30,524 bases of DNA from JABDPF01 sp036351575 (GTDB taxonomy: Bacteria; Pseudomonadota; Gammaproteobacteria; Xanthomonadales; SZUA-36), in NCBI GenBank assembly GCA_036351575.1, contig JAZBPJ010000118.1, forward strand, positions 1 to 30,524, given 5' to 3'. The notes beneath the pieces are model-generated. The model did not search any database, had not been told where the DNA came from, and saw only the letters and a program-made list of their open reading frames with translations. The position numbers and the translations under genes were made by a program. Of the stretch, positions 1 to 8,913 are shown in pieces (position 1 is the stretch's first letter; every line of letters begins with the position of its first letter).

Positions 1-1
1 G

Positions 2-43
2 CCGCTCAAGAAAGTGAAGATCCTGGACAAGGAGGGAGGCTGA
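2..43 (+). CDS. C-terminal tail of an upstream gene (partial)
   Basis: An open frame entering from the left edge ends in TGA at 41-43 and encodes only 13 residues, ending ILDKEGG. The lysine-rich tail is too short to identify. The next gene begins about 58 bases later on the same strand, so the two could be cotranscribed. That this is the end of a real gene is inferred from the clean open frame and the spacing alone. Confidence 0.4.
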   Translation, partial: PLKKVKILDKEGG

Positions 44-101
44 CATGAAAACGAATGACACGTTCGCAACCTCCCAACGGCACAGTACCGAGGAACGAGA
101 C

Positions 102-1985
102 ATGAAAACCACGAAGACCGTTAAACGCGCCCTCGCCGCGTCGGTCGCGCTGGCGCTGGCGGCATCCGTCAGCACGGCGCAGGCCATCGAGTTCTCCCAC
201 GGGGAATTCACCGGCAGCTTCGACACTACCATTACCTACGGCGCGCAGTGGCGCGCCAGTGACTATGACGAGAACCTCGTCGGCAAGGCGGCCCTCAATC
301 CGCTCGACTTCACGCTGAGCAACGCCGAGCGCCGCGCTTCGCCGGGCAAGTGGTCGTCGAACAACGACAACGGCAACCGCAACTATCCTAACGGCGGCGA
401 CCTGATCTCCAATACGATCAAGTTCACCTCCGAGCTGGATATCAGCTGGCGCAACTTCGGCGCCTTCACCCGCTTCATGGGTTTTTACGACTTTGAAAAC
501 GTCGACCAGGACTTCCTGACCAAAGAAGCGGATGACCGTGTCGGCAAGGATGTGCGCCTGCTCGACCTCTACGTCTGGGGCAGCCACGACGTGGGCGGCC
601 GTTACTTTGACTGGCGCGTCGGCAAACAGGTGGTGAGCTGGGGCGAATCGACCTTTATCCAGGGCGGCATCAACGTGATCAACCCCGTCGACGTTTCCCG
701 CCTGCGCGTTGCCGGCGCGGAACTCAAAGAGGCCTTCGAAGGCGTCAACATGCTGTGGGGCTCCCTGGAATTGACCCCCACGGTCTCTCTCGAGGCCCTG
801 TACATGCTCGAGTACCGGGAGATCATTCCCGACCCGACCGGCACGTACTTTTCGACCGATGACATCGGTACGCCCGGCGCCAGCTTCGTGATGCTCGGCT
901 TCGGCGCGCCCGACCAGCCGGTCATCAACCCGGACCTCTACCACGAGGTCTGCACGATGGGCAACTACGCCGCCTCGGACAATACCAGCCTCACGCCCGC
1001 GCTGGTCGCCGTGAGCTGCGGCGCCGCGCCGCCGCGCGTCGATGGCCCCGGGGTGAGCGACAGCGGACAGTGGGGCCTGTCCCTGCGCTGGTTCGCAGAG
1101 GACTGGAACGCGACGGAGTTCGGCTTCTACTTCCTGAACTACCACAGCCGCCTGCCGGTGCTGAACGGCAACGCTGTCACCTCCCAGGCCGTTACGAGCG
1201 CCTCGTACTACACGCTGTACCCCGAGGACATCCAGCTGTACGGCCTGAGCTTCAATACCAACATCGGCACCTGGGCGCTGGCCGGCGAGGTCAGCTACCG
1301 TCCGAACCTGCCGCTGCAGATCGACGACGTGGAACTGCTGTTCGCCGCGCTGACACCGCTGAATCCGCTGGTGCCCGCCCCGGTTGAGCAGTTCAAGAGC
1401 CAGTTGCGCGGATCCGGCGAGAACGGCTGGTACCTGCCCGGCGAGACCGTGGTCGGCTGGGAAGAGCACAAATCCTGGCAGGCCCAGATGACGACGACCA
1501 AGCTGTTCGGCCCGAACAACTTTCTCAAGGCCAACCAGATCGCCTTCGCTGCGGAAGCGGGCTTCAACTACGTGGACGACCTGCCGGCCCAGGACTTCCT
1601 GCGCTACAACGGCCCCGGCACCGACCTGGGGGGCGGCGCCGACTACCTGACCGGCGACTTCCGCAACCCGTTGACGGAACCGCGCGGCTTCGCCGATGAC
1701 TTCAGCTGGGGCTACCGGGCCCTCGTTCGCGCGACCTATAACAACGCGTTCGGCGCCTGGACGCTCGAACCGTCCATCGGCTGGCAGCACGATGTCGGCG
1801 GCACGACACCCGGCCCCGGCGGATCCTTCATCGAAGGCCGCAAGCAGCTGACCCTGGGCCTGAAAGCCAACTACCTGCAAAGATGGGTGGTCGACCTTTC
1901 ATACACCGCTTATTCGGGCGGTGGTATTTACAATCTTCTGACTGACCGCGATTTTTATGGCGTCAGCGTCAGTTATTCATTCTGA
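102..1985 (+). CDS. DUF1302 family outer-membrane protein
   Basis: A 627-residue protein of the DUF1302 family. It begins with a clear signal peptide (MKTTKTVKRA followed by an Ala/Val-rich core ending STAQA), and the mature part is rich in alternating aromatic and polar strands. The last residue is Phe (SVSYSF), as expected for a beta-barrel assembled by the BAM machinery. ATG 102 is chosen over the in-frame ATG at 45: a purine-rich AGGAACGAGA lies just upstream and the signal peptide starts there, whereas the earlier start adds 19 charged residues before it. The next gene, a DUF1329 protein, starts 15 bases after the stop. The two families usually occur together, often with a Ycf48-like protein and an RND exporter as here. 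The molecular function is unknown; an outer-membrane role in moving hydrophobic compounds is inference. Confidence 0.9.
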   Translation: MKTTKTVKRALAASVALALAASVSTAQAIEFSHGEFTGSFDTTITYGAQWRASDYDENLVGKAALNPLDFTLSNAERRASPGKWSSNNDNGNRNYPNGGDLISNTIKFTSELDISWRNFGAFTRFMGFYDFENVDQDFLTKEADDRVGKDVRLLDLYVWGSHDVGGRYFDWRVGKQVVSWGESTFIQGGINVINPVDVSRLRVAGAELKEAFEGVNMLWGSLELTPTVSLEALYMLEYREIIPDPTGTYFSTDDIGTPGASFVMLGFGAPDQPVINPDLYHEVCTMGNYAASDNTSLTPALVAVSCGAAPPRVDGPGVSDSGQWGLSLRWFAEDWNATEFGFYFLNYHSRLPVLNGNAVTSQAVTSASYYTLYPEDIQLYGLSFNTNIGTWALAGEVSYRPNLPLQIDDVELLFAALTPLNPLVPAPVEQFKSQLRGSGENGWYLPGETVVGWEEHKSWQAQMTTTKLFGPNNFLKANQIAFAAEAGFNYVDDLPAQDFLRYNGPGTDLGGGADYLTGDFRNPLTEPRGFADDFSWGYRALVRATYNNAFGAWTLEPSIGWQHDVGGTTPGPGGSFIEGRKQLTLGLKANYLQRWVVDLSYTAYSGGGIYNLLTDRDFYGVSVSYSF

Positions 1986-2000
1986 TCGCCGGAGACATTC

Positions 2001-3365
2001 ATGCGAACTTTGACGAAAATCACGCTTTCCGCCTGCATCGGCCTGACCCTCGGTCTGGGCCAGGCCTTCGCGGGGGCCAAACCCGACCAGATCAACCGCC
2101 TCAGCGAAGACCTGACCCCCATGGGTTCCGAGCGGGCCGGCAATGCCGCGGGCACCATTCCCGAGTGGACCGGCGGCATCACCGCAGCCCCCGCGGGTTA
2201 CAGCCCGGGCGACCATCACCCGAACCCCTGGCCGGAAGACAAGCCGCTGTACCGGATTACCGGGCAGAATTACCAAGAGTACGCGGATCAGCTCAGTCCC
2301 GGCCAGGTCGCGACCTTCGAGCGCTACCCGGAGACGTATTACATGGACGTCTACCAGAGCCGGCGCAGCGCCTCGTTCCCCGAGCACATCTACGAGATGA
2401 CCGCCAAGAACGGTGAAACGGCCGTGCTGGCGGACAAGGGCGAAGGTGTGCTCAACGCGGCCGAAGGTTTTCCGTTCCCGTTCCCCGAAAACGCCTACGA
2501 GCTGATGTGGAACCACAAGCTCAAGTACAAGGGCATCGGCGGCGTGCGCTACAACAACCAGGTAGCGCCGACGACGGACGGCAACTACACGGTCACCGTG
2601 ATCCGCGAGGAACTGCTGGGCCTGTACTACAAGCGCGGTGTGACCATCGAGGAAATCAACAACATCCTGCTGTACTTCTTCCAGGAAGTTGAAAGCCCGG
2701 CGCGCCTGGCCGGCAACATCCTGCTGGTGCACGAGACGCTGAACCAGACGGCCCTGCCCCGCCAGGCCTGGATCTACAATCCCGGCCAGCGCCGCGTGCG
2801 GCGCGCGCCCAACGTGGCTTACGACAACCCGGGCACCGGCTCCGACGGCCTGCGCACCAACGACATGACCGACATGTTCAACGGCGCGATGGACCGCTTT
2901 GACTGGAAGGTGGTCGGCAAGAAAGAGATGCTGATCCCTTACAATTCCTACGATGCGCACGCCGAAGGCATTAGCTACGACGAGTTCGTGATGCCAGGCC
3001 ACCTCAACCCGGCGCTGATGCGCTACGAACTGCACCGCGTTTGGGTGGTCGACGCGACGCTGAAAGAAGGCATGCGTCACATCAACGCGCGCCGCACCTT
3101 CTACCTGGACGAGGACAGCTACCAGATCGTGCTGATCGACCATTACGACGGTCGCGGCCAGCTCTGGCGGGCCTCGGAATGCCACTCGGTCAACTACTAC
3201 GAAGTACCGACCCTGTGGTCGACGATCGAAGCGCACTACGACCTGCAGTCCGGGCGTTACGTGGCGCAGGGCTTCGACAACACGATGGCGGTCAACACCT
3301 TCAACGTGGAACTGAATGCCGGCCAATTCACGCCCCAGGCGCTCCGCACCCGCGGCCGCCGCTAA
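2001..3365 (+). CDS. DUF1329 family secreted protein
   Basis: A 454-residue protein with an N-terminal signal peptide (MRTLTKITLS, hydrophobic core, cleavage after GQAFA). The mature N-terminus carries the DUF1329 hallmark in which a region like DLTPMGSERAGN is followed by IPEWTGGI. The family is thought to be periplasmic or outer-membrane-facing and has a LolA/LppX-like lipid-binding flavour; that comparison is knowledge of the family, not visible here. It lies 15 bases after the DUF1302 gene, and an intrinsic terminator starts 12 bases after its stop, so the DUF1302-DUF1329 pair probably forms the most highly expressed part of the transcript. No truncation or missing segment was noticed. 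Confidence 0.9.
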   Translation: MRTLTKITLSACIGLTLGLGQAFAGAKPDQINRLSEDLTPMGSERAGNAAGTIPEWTGGITAAPAGYSPGDHHPNPWPEDKPLYRITGQNYQEYADQLSPGQVATFERYPETYYMDVYQSRRSASFPEHIYEMTAKNGETAVLADKGEGVLNAAEGFPFPFPENAYELMWNHKLKYKGIGGVRYNNQVAPTTDGNYTVTVIREELLGLYYKRGVTIEEINNILLYFFQEVESPARLAGNILLVHETLNQTALPRQAWIYNPGQRRVRRAPNVAYDNPGTGSDGLRTNDMTDMFNGAMDRFDWKVVGKKEMLIPYNSYDAHAEGISYDEFVMPGHLNPALMRYELHRVWVVDATLKEGMRHINARRTFYLDEDSYQIVLIDHYDGRGQLWRASECHSVNYYEVPTLWSTIEAHYDLQSGRYVAQGFDNTMAVNTFNVELNAGQFTPQALRTRGRR

Positions 3366-3377
3366 AAACCGCGAACG

Positions 3378-3406
3378 GAGGCCGGCTGCCATGCCGGCCT
3401 CTTTTT
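3378..3406 (+). terminator. Intrinsic terminator after the DUF1329 gene
   Basis: A perfect 9-bp GC-rich stem (GAGGCCGGC at 3378-3386, GCCGGCCTC at 3393-3401) with a 6-base loop is followed at once by five T residues (3402-3406). It lies 12 bases past the DUF1329 stop and about 20 bases before the next start codon. It either separates two transcripts or lets only part of transcription through to the Ycf48-like and RND genes. Confidence 0.88.
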
Positions 3407-3425
3407 GCCTGAAGAAGACGCGAAC

Positions 3426-4400
3426 GTGAGAAGAAATTACCTGATCCTGATGTTCCTTTGCGCCGCGCTGGTCGTGTCCGTGGTCATTTACGCCAACGGC
3501 GCAACGGATCTCGACGTCGACTACGCGGAGCACCTGCCGCTGGCGACGGAATCCATGGTGCTCGACATGACCCGGGCCGGCGACACGGTCGTCGCCGTCG
3601 GGGAGCGCGGGCATGTTCTGCTGAAACACGACGGTGGTCAATGGACCCAGGCGGAAGTCGTTCCGACCCGGGTCACGCTGACGTCGGTGACCTACACGGA
3701 TGGCCGGCTCTGGGCCGGCGGCCACGACGCGGTCATCATCACCAGCGGCGACCGCGGCGAAACCTGGACGCGTCTGCATTTCGACCCGGACCGCCAGCAG
3801 GCGGTGATGGACCTGTACTTCACGGACGAGGACAACGGCACGGCCATCGGCTCTTACGGCCTTTACCTGCAGACCCGAGACGGCGGCCAGACCTGGGAAG
3901 ACATCGAGATCGACCCCGAGGGAGGCTACCACCTGAACAAGATGCTGCGGTTCGACGACGGGCGCCGGCTGATCGCCGGCGAGGCCGGTTATTCCTACCG
4001 CAGCTACGACGACGGCGCGACCTGGGAGCGCCTGGCCCTGCCTTACCAGGGTTCGATGTGGGGCGCGCTGCGCGTGGACGAGGAATGCGTGCTGTTCTTC
4101 GGCCTGCGCGGCCATGCCCTCGAAAGCTGTGATTTCGGAACCACGTGGACCGAGGTCGCAACGGGCACCGAGGCCAGTATCTCCGACGGCGCAACGTGGA
4201 ACGGAAAGGTTCTGATGGCCGCCAACAGCGGCGTGGTGCTGACAAAAGACGATGGCCACAGCTGGAAAGCCATCAAGCATTCCAGCGGCGTCGACTTCGC
4301 CGCTGCGCTCTCGCTGGGCGACGGCCGCTTCCTGCTGGCCGGCGAAGACGGCGTGTTCGAATACCCGGAAATCCCGGCGGAGGAAAGCGGCGATGAATGA
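3426..4400 (+). CDS. Ycf48/BNR-type beta-propeller protein, membrane-anchored
   Basis: A 324-residue protein with one N-terminal hydrophobic segment (about residues 5-23), which acts as an uncleaved anchor or signal, followed by repeats of the BNR/Ycf48 type. The repeats contain Asp-box-like elements: SGDRGETWTR, TRDGGQTWED, YDDGATWERL and DDGHSWKAI. These are typical of a seven-bladed propeller such as the photosystem II assembly factor Ycf48/HCF136, which has many non-photosynthetic bacterial homologues. GTG 3426 is preferred because the in-frame TTG at 3405 lies in the T-tract of the preceding terminator. Its end overlaps the RND exporter gene by 8 bases, so the two are translationally coupled, and the propeller is probably a periplasmic partner of the exporter. 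The direct role is unknown. Confidence 0.82.
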   Translation: MRRNYLILMFLCAALVVSVVIYANGATDLDVDYAEHLPLATESMVLDMTRAGDTVVAVGERGHVLLKHDGGQWTQAEVVPTRVTLTSVTYTDGRLWAGGHDAVIITSGDRGETWTRLHFDPDRQQAVMDLYFTDEDNGTAIGSYGLYLQTRDGGQTWEDIEIDPEGGYHLNKMLRFDDGRRLIAGEAGYSYRSYDDGATWERLALPYQGSMWGALRVDEECVLFFGLRGHALESCDFGTTWTEVATGTEASISDGATWNGKVLMAANSGVVLTKDDGHSWKAIKHSSGVDFAAALSLGDGRFLLAGEDGVFEYPEIPAEESGDE

Positions 4401-6882
4401 CCAGAACACTTACACGCACCGCATCGCCGATTTCCTGATCCGGAACCGCTGGTTCTTCGTGATCATTTTCGCGGTGATCACGGTCGGCATGATCGTCGCG
4501 ATGACGCAGCTGAAAATCGAGACCGGCTTCAAGAAACAGCTGCCGCTCGACCACGAGTACATGCAGACCTTTCTCGATTACGAGAAGGAATTCGGCGGCG
4601 CCAACCGCATCCTGGTAGCGCTGGTCGCCCGCGAAGGCGACATGTTCACCGACGAATTCTTCGAGTCGTTCGAGGAAATCTCCGACCAGGTCTTTTTCAT
4701 TCCCGGCGTGGACCGCGCCAGCGTGCGCTCGATCTTCACTCCGAACGTGCGCTTCGTCGAGATCGTCGAGGACGGATTCGCCGGCGGCAACGTGATTCCG
4801 GCCGACTTCGCGCCCTCGCCGGAAATGTTCGAGACCGTGCGCGGCAACATCATCAAGTCCGGCGAAATCGGCCGCCTGGTTTCCAGCGACTTCAAGGGCG
4901 CCATGGTCTGGGCCAACCTGCTCGAGGAAAACCCGGCGACCGGCGAAAAGCTGGACTACCGCGCCGTCGCCGCGCAGCTCGAGGATATCCGCAGCAAGTA
5001 CCAGGACGAAAACCACACGGTCCACATCATCGGCTTCGCAAAAATCGTCGGCGACATTTCCGACGGCGCGATGGCCGTGGCCTGGTTTTTCCTGATCGCG
5101 CTCGTGATCACCGGCATCCTGCTGTACCTCTATGCACGATCGATCTGGCTGACCGTCCTGCCGCTGACCTGTTCGCTGATCGCGGTCATCTGGCAGATGG
5201 GTTCGCTCAGCCTGATGGGGTACAGCCTGGACCCGATGAACATCCTGACGCCGTTCCTGATCTTCGCGATCGGGGTCAGCCACGGCGTGCAAATGGTCAG
5301 CGTCTGGATTGTGGAGAAAAAATTCGGCGGGCGCACACCCGACGACTGGGTGCGCAGCGGCGTGCTGAATCCCGATGAAATTCCGCACCTCCTGCCCCAC
5401 CACGGTTCCCTGGAAACGATCAAGAAACTGCTGACCCCGGGGGCCATCGCGCTGGTCTCCGACGCGATCGGCTTCCTGACGATCCTCTTCATCAAGATCC
5501 GCATTATCCAGGAGCTCGCGATCACGGCCAGCATCGGCGTGGCGATCATCATCCTGACCAACCTGTTCCTGCTGCCGATCCTGCTTTCCTGGCTGCACAT
5601 GAAGAACGCCGAGGAATACCGTCACCGGCTGCTCAAACGGGCCGCCAAGGATGCGCCGATCTGGCGCTTCCTGGCCGGTTTCACGCAGCCGAAACGGGCC
5701 GCCTGGACCGTTGCCGTGGCGGTTGTGCTGTTCGTCGGCGGCTTCTGGAAGGCGCAGGACATGAAGATCGGTGACTCCGAGGCCGGCGTACCCGAACTGA
5801 GACCGGACTCGCGTTACAACCAGGACGCGATGCTGATTTCCTCGAAATTCTCGCTCGGCGTTGACCTGCTGACGGTGATCGCGGAGACCGTGCCGAACGC
5901 CTGCACGGAAAACTACGAGGTGATGGAGGCCATCGACCATTTTGCCTGGCACCTGGCCAACGTGCCCGGCGTGCAGAAGGTCATTACGCTGCCGATGGCG
6001 GTCAAGGTCGTCAACTCCGGCTGGAACGAGGGCAATATCAAGTGGCGTTACCTGCCCAGTGACCGCTACGTGCTGCGCCAGGCGCTCAGCAGCATCCCCA
6101 CCGATACGGGGCTGCTGAACAACGACTGCAGCGCGATCCCGATCCTGGTGTTCACCACCGACCACAAGGCCGAGACCATCGCCACGATCGTCGACGAGGT
6201 CAAGCGTCTGCGTGAAAGCACGCACGTCAGTGACCTCGAGTTCGAGATGGAGCACGAAACGCTGGAGGCGCTGGCCAGTGAGCCCGGCGAAGTGACCGAG
6301 GAGAAACTCCGTTTCCGCCTGGCGACCGGCAACGTCGGCGTGATGGCGGCCACCAACGAAAACATCAAGGCGGCCGAGAAACCCATGCTGGCGCTTGTTT
6401 TCGGCTCGATCATCATACTTTGCCTGCTGGCCTACCGCAGCGTGCTGGGAACGCTCAGCATCGTGCTGCCGCTGGTGATCGTCTCCACGCTCGCGCAGGC
6501 GCTGATGGCGATCTACGGCATCGGGCTGAAGGTGAATACGCTGCCCGTGGTGGCGCTCGGCGTGGGCATCGGCGTCGATTACGGCATTTACATCTTCAAC
6601 CGCTTGCGCATGGAACTGAGCCACGGCCACGACCTGCACACGGCCTATTACCGAACCTTGCGCCTGACCGGCCGCGCGGTGATCTTCACCGGCTTCACGC
6701 TGGCCACGGGCGTCGGCACCTGGATCTTCTCAACCCTGCAGTTCCAGGCCGACATGGGCATCCTTCTCTGCTTCATCTTCCTGGCCAACATGGTGGGGGC
6801 CATCGTCGTGCTGCCCGCGCTGGTTCGCCTTCTGATGGTGCGCGGCAAGGACCGGGAACAAGCGGAGGAAGCGCAGGCCTGA
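4393..6882 (+). CDS. RND superfamily (MMPL-type) exporter
   Basis: An 829-residue integral membrane protein. It has two repeats, each with one transmembrane helix, a large periplasmic loop and a cluster of about five helices (helices near residues 20-40, 230-390, 435-455 and 660-810). This is the RND permease fold in its MMPL/HAE3-like form, which is shorter than the roughly 1,050 residues of AcrB-type pumps. Related proteins export lipids, hopanoids or other hydrophobic molecules using the proton gradient. ATG 4393 overlaps the end of the Ycf48-like gene. Longer in-frame starts run back into that gene and lack membrane character. No periplasmic adaptor or TolC gene is nearby, as is usual for this subgroup. 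The cargo cannot be read from the sequence. Confidence 0.88.
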   Translation: MNDQNTYTHRIADFLIRNRWFFVIIFAVITVGMIVAMTQLKIETGFKKQLPLDHEYMQTFLDYEKEFGGANRILVALVAREGDMFTDEFFESFEEISDQVFFIPGVDRASVRSIFTPNVRFVEIVEDGFAGGNVIPADFAPSPEMFETVRGNIIKSGEIGRLVSSDFKGAMVWANLLEENPATGEKLDYRAVAAQLEDIRSKYQDENHTVHIIGFAKIVGDISDGAMAVAWFFLIALVITGILLYLYARSIWLTVLPLTCSLIAVIWQMGSLSLMGYSLDPMNILTPFLIFAIGVSHGVQMVSVWIVEKKFGGRTPDDWVRSGVLNPDEIPHLLPHHGSLETIKKLLTPGAIALVSDAIGFLTILFIKIRIIQELAITASIGVAIIILTNLFLLPILLSWLHMKNAEEYRHRLLKRAAKDAPIWRFLAGFTQPKRAAWTVAVAVVLFVGGFWKAQDMKIGDSEAGVPELRPDSRYNQDAMLISSKFSLGVDLLTVIAETVPNACTENYEVMEAIDHFAWHLANVPGVQKVITLPMAVKVVNSGWNEGNIKWRYLPSDRYVLRQALSSIPTDTGLLNNDCSAIPILVFTTDHKAETIATIVDEVKRLRESTHVSDLEFEMEHETLEALASEPGEVTEEKLRFRLATGNVGVMAATNENIKAAEKPMLALVFGSIIILCLLAYRSVLGTLSIVLPLVIVSTLAQALMAIYGIGLKVNTLPVVALGVGIGVDYGIYIFNRLRMELSHGHDLHTAYYRTLRLTGRAVIFTGFTLATGVGTWIFSTLQFQADMGILLCFIFLANMVGAIVVLPALVRLLMVRGKDREQAEEAQA

Positions 6883-6886
6883 GCCG

Positions 6887-7906
6887 ATGGAGCCGGGCGA
6901 AAACGGTGCCCCGGGTCGCGCGCGCGTCCTCGCCGTGCACAAAGAGCGGTTCGTCGTAACGGACGGCTCTGCAGAAGTTCACGCCGAGCTGGCCGGCCGG
7001 TTCCTGCACCGGGCCGGCTCGGCGCTCGACCTGCCCACGGTCGGTGACTGGGTGTCTGCCGAGTTTCTCGACAAGCGAACACACGCGATCATCCACGAGG
7101 TGCTGCCCCGCAGCAGCCTGATGAAACGCAAAAGCCCGGGCAGGAACGTCGACTACCAACTGATCGGCGCCAACATCGACACCGCTTTCGTGGTCCAGTC
7201 GCTCGACCACGATTTCAACCCCCGACGCCTCGAACGTTACCTGGTGATGATCCACGAAAGCGGCATTCTGCCCGTGGTGCTGTTCAGCAAGAGCGACCTG
7301 TGCGGCGAGGACGAGAAAGCTGGCTGGCTGGCGGAAATCACCGGCCTGCTCGCCGGTTTGCAAGTGATCACCTTCAGCAACGAGACGGGCGAAAACATCG
7401 ATCGCATCGAGGCCCTGCTGGAACCCGAAAAGACCTACTGCCTGGTGGGTTCTTCCGGCGTCGGCAAGTCCACGCTGCTCAACCGCCTGCTGGGAAACGA
7501 ACAACTCGAAACGCAGGCGGTCAGGGAAAAGGACAGCAAGGGCCGCCACACCACGACCAGCCGCCAGCTGATCCGCCTGCCTTCAGGCGCGATGGTCATC
7601 GACACGCCCGGAATGCGTGAACTCGGCAACCTCTTCGTTGAGACAGGCATCGGGCAGACCTTTGCCGAAATCGAGGAACTGGCCCGTCAGTGCCGCTTCA
7701 CCGACTGCTCCCACGGCAGCGAAAGGGGCTGCGCGATTCAAAGGGCCATCGACAGCGGGGAGCTGTCCGAGGACCGGTTCGAAAACTACCGGGCGATGCA
7801 GCGCGAAACGGCTTTTAACGAGATGTCCTACCGCGAGAAGCGCGAAAAGGACCGGGCGTTCGGAAAAATGGTCCGCTCCGTGATGAAGCAAAAGCGCCGC
7901 CGTTGA
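6887..7906 (+). CDS. rsgA: RsgA/YjeQ-type circularly permuted GTPase
   Basis: A 339-residue GTPase of the RsgA family, which helps late maturation of the 30S ribosomal subunit. The motif order is circularly permuted, as the family requires. An OB-like N-terminal region is followed by G4 (SKSD, about 134-137), G1 (GSSGVGKST, about 188-196), a GRHTTT switch at 219-224 and G3 (DTPG, 239-242). A C-terminal zinc knuckle uses C269, C274, H276 and C282. All catalytic motifs look intact. The start lies 4 bases after the RND gene stop, so it is likely cotranscribed with the exporter, which is unusual company. It could be the only RsgA of the genome or a second paralogue; the NPRRLERYL form of the region before G4 occurs in divergent members. 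Confidence 0.9.
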   Translation: MEPGENGAPGRARVLAVHKERFVVTDGSAEVHAELAGRFLHRAGSALDLPTVGDWVSAEFLDKRTHAIIHEVLPRSSLMKRKSPGRNVDYQLIGANIDTAFVVQSLDHDFNPRRLERYLVMIHESGILPVVLFSKSDLCGEDEKAGWLAEITGLLAGLQVITFSNETGENIDRIEALLEPEKTYCLVGSSGVGKSTLLNRLLGNEQLETQAVREKDSKGRHTTTSRQLIRLPSGAMVIDTPGMRELGNLFVETGIGQTFAEIEELARQCRFTDCSHGSERGCAIQRAIDSGELSEDRFENYRAMQRETAFNEMSYREKREKDRAFGKMVRSVMKQKRRR

Positions 7907-7933
7907 AGCGGCCTGTTCGACCGGGCCACGGAT

Positions 7934-8827
7934 TCAACCGATCACGCGCAGCAGCCAGTTCCTGAAGGCGAGAACGGGCGCATAGCCCGCCCGCTCCCGG
8001 GGAGTGACGAGATAGTAGCCGAAAGCCGTTTCGAGCGGCTGTTCCAGGACGACCACCAGGTCACCCTGTTGCAGTTCGTTCTCGATCAGGAATCGCGGCA
8101 GCAGCGCGACACCCAGCCCGGCCACCGCTGCCTGAGCGGTCGTCGAGATTTCCTCGAACACCATGCCGCCTGCCGCCGGCACGTCGAGCCCGGCGGCGGA
8201 AAACCACTCCTGCCATGCCGCGGGACGGGTACGGAGCTGCAGCAACGGCATGTCCAGCAGGTCCCCGGGACGGGTCAGTTCGTGCGCGGACCGCAGCGCG
8301 GGCGCGCAGACCGGAACGGTCTCTTCCCGCATCAGGAAGGTACTCTCGGTATCCGGCCAGTCGGTGTGACCGAAGTGAATCGCCGCGTGCAGGTCTTCTT
8401 TCTTGAAGTCGAACGGCGAGAGCTTGGTTGCGAAGTTGACGGTGATGTCCGGATGCTCGGCCAGGAAACGCGGCATGCGCGGAATCAGCCAGCGGGTGCC
8501 GAAAGTCGGCAGAATCGCGAGGTTCAGCGTTCCGCCGCGCGGGTCGGTCATGGCGTTGAGCGTGGCCAGCCGAATGGCTTGCAGGCCTTTTTCGACCTCG
8601 TCAGCGTAGCGTTTCCCGGCCGCGGTCAGGCGCACGGACTTCCTTTCACGTGAAAAAAGCTGAACCCCCAGCTGCTCTTCCAGCGCGCGCACCTGCCGGC
8701 TGATCGCGCCCTGCGTCAGGCTCAGTTCAGCGGCCGCCTCGGTAAAGGTGCCCGAACGTGCGGCTGCTTCAAAGGCGAGCAGCATGCTCGTGCTGGGCAT
8801 CAGGCGCTTTTGCTGGCTCATATCCAT
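7934..8827 (-). CDS. LysR-type transcriptional regulator (GcvA-like)
   Basis: A 297-residue LysR-family regulator. The N-terminal winged helix-turn-helix (residues about 10-68, with FEAAARSGTFTEAAAELSLT and the typical SRQVRALEEQLG recognition region) is followed by a periplasmic-binding-protein-like effector domain (about 95-295). The sequence style is that of the GcvA group. ATG 8827 is chosen because a GAGG ribosome-binding site lies about 7 bases upstream; the alternative ATG at 8821 is too far from it. It is transcribed divergently from the aminomutase operon across a 183-base AT-rich gap, the classic arrangement for a LysR protein that represses itself and activates its neighbour in response to a pathway metabolite. 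That role is inferred from position. Confidence 0.92.
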   Translation of the reverse strand: MDMSQQKRLMPSTSMLLAFEAAARSGTFTEAAAELSLTQGAISRQVRALEEQLGVQLFSRERKSVRLTAAGKRYADEVEKGLQAIRLATLNAMTDPRGGTLNLAILPTFGTRWLIPRMPRFLAEHPDITVNFATKLSPFDFKKEDLHAAIHFGHTDWPDTESTFLMREETVPVCAPALRSAHELTRPGDLLDMPLLQLRTRPAAWQEWFSAAGLDVPAAGGMVFEEISTTAQAAVAGLGVALLPRFLIENELQQGDLVVVLEQPLETAFGYYLVTPRERAGYAPVLAFRNWLLRVIG

Positions 8828-8836
8828 TACTTTACC

Positions 8837-8851
8837 TCATGCATGTGATGA
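8837..8851. promoter_or_regulatory. Candidate LysR operator (TCAT-N7-ATGA dyad)
   Basis: Inverted repeat TCAT (8837-8840) and ATGA (8848-8851) just upstream of the lysR start, overlapping its ribosome-binding region. A second weak dyad, ATCA-N8-TGAT, lies at 8863-8878. Position fits autoregulation by the LysR protein. The arms are short and could arise by chance. Confidence 0.35.
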
Positions 8852-8907
8852 AATAAAGTCGTATCAACAAGACATGATTTAGCTCACGGTTTCAGAGATA
8901 CTGCTTG

Positions 8908-8913
8908 TATAAT
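8908..8913 (+). promoter_or_regulatory. Candidate -10 box for the aminomutase operon
   Basis: A consensus TATAAT sits in the AT-rich gap about 95 bases before the aminomutase start, preceded by TTG. No acceptable -35 hexamer is found at 16-18 bases upstream. That is the pattern of an activator-dependent promoter and fits control by the divergent LysR protein. A CTAATTAG palindrome at 8964-8971 lies downstream in the presumed leader. Confidence 0.45.

Noticed and set aside
6..1880. 624-residue open frame on the - strand opposite the DUF1302 gene
   Set aside because: Antisense shadow from high third-position GC; low-complexity Val/Arg/Gly-rich sequence, no signal or motif, while the + strand has a clear signal peptide and family.
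1977..4409. 810-residue - strand frame across DUF1329 and Ycf48-like genes
   Set aside because: Spans two well-supported + strand genes and a terminator, and the His/Val/Gly-rich translation resembles no family.
4273..6639. 788-residue - strand frame opposite the RND exporter
   Set aside because: Asp/His/Arg-rich shadow of a membrane protein gene; no recognisable domain.
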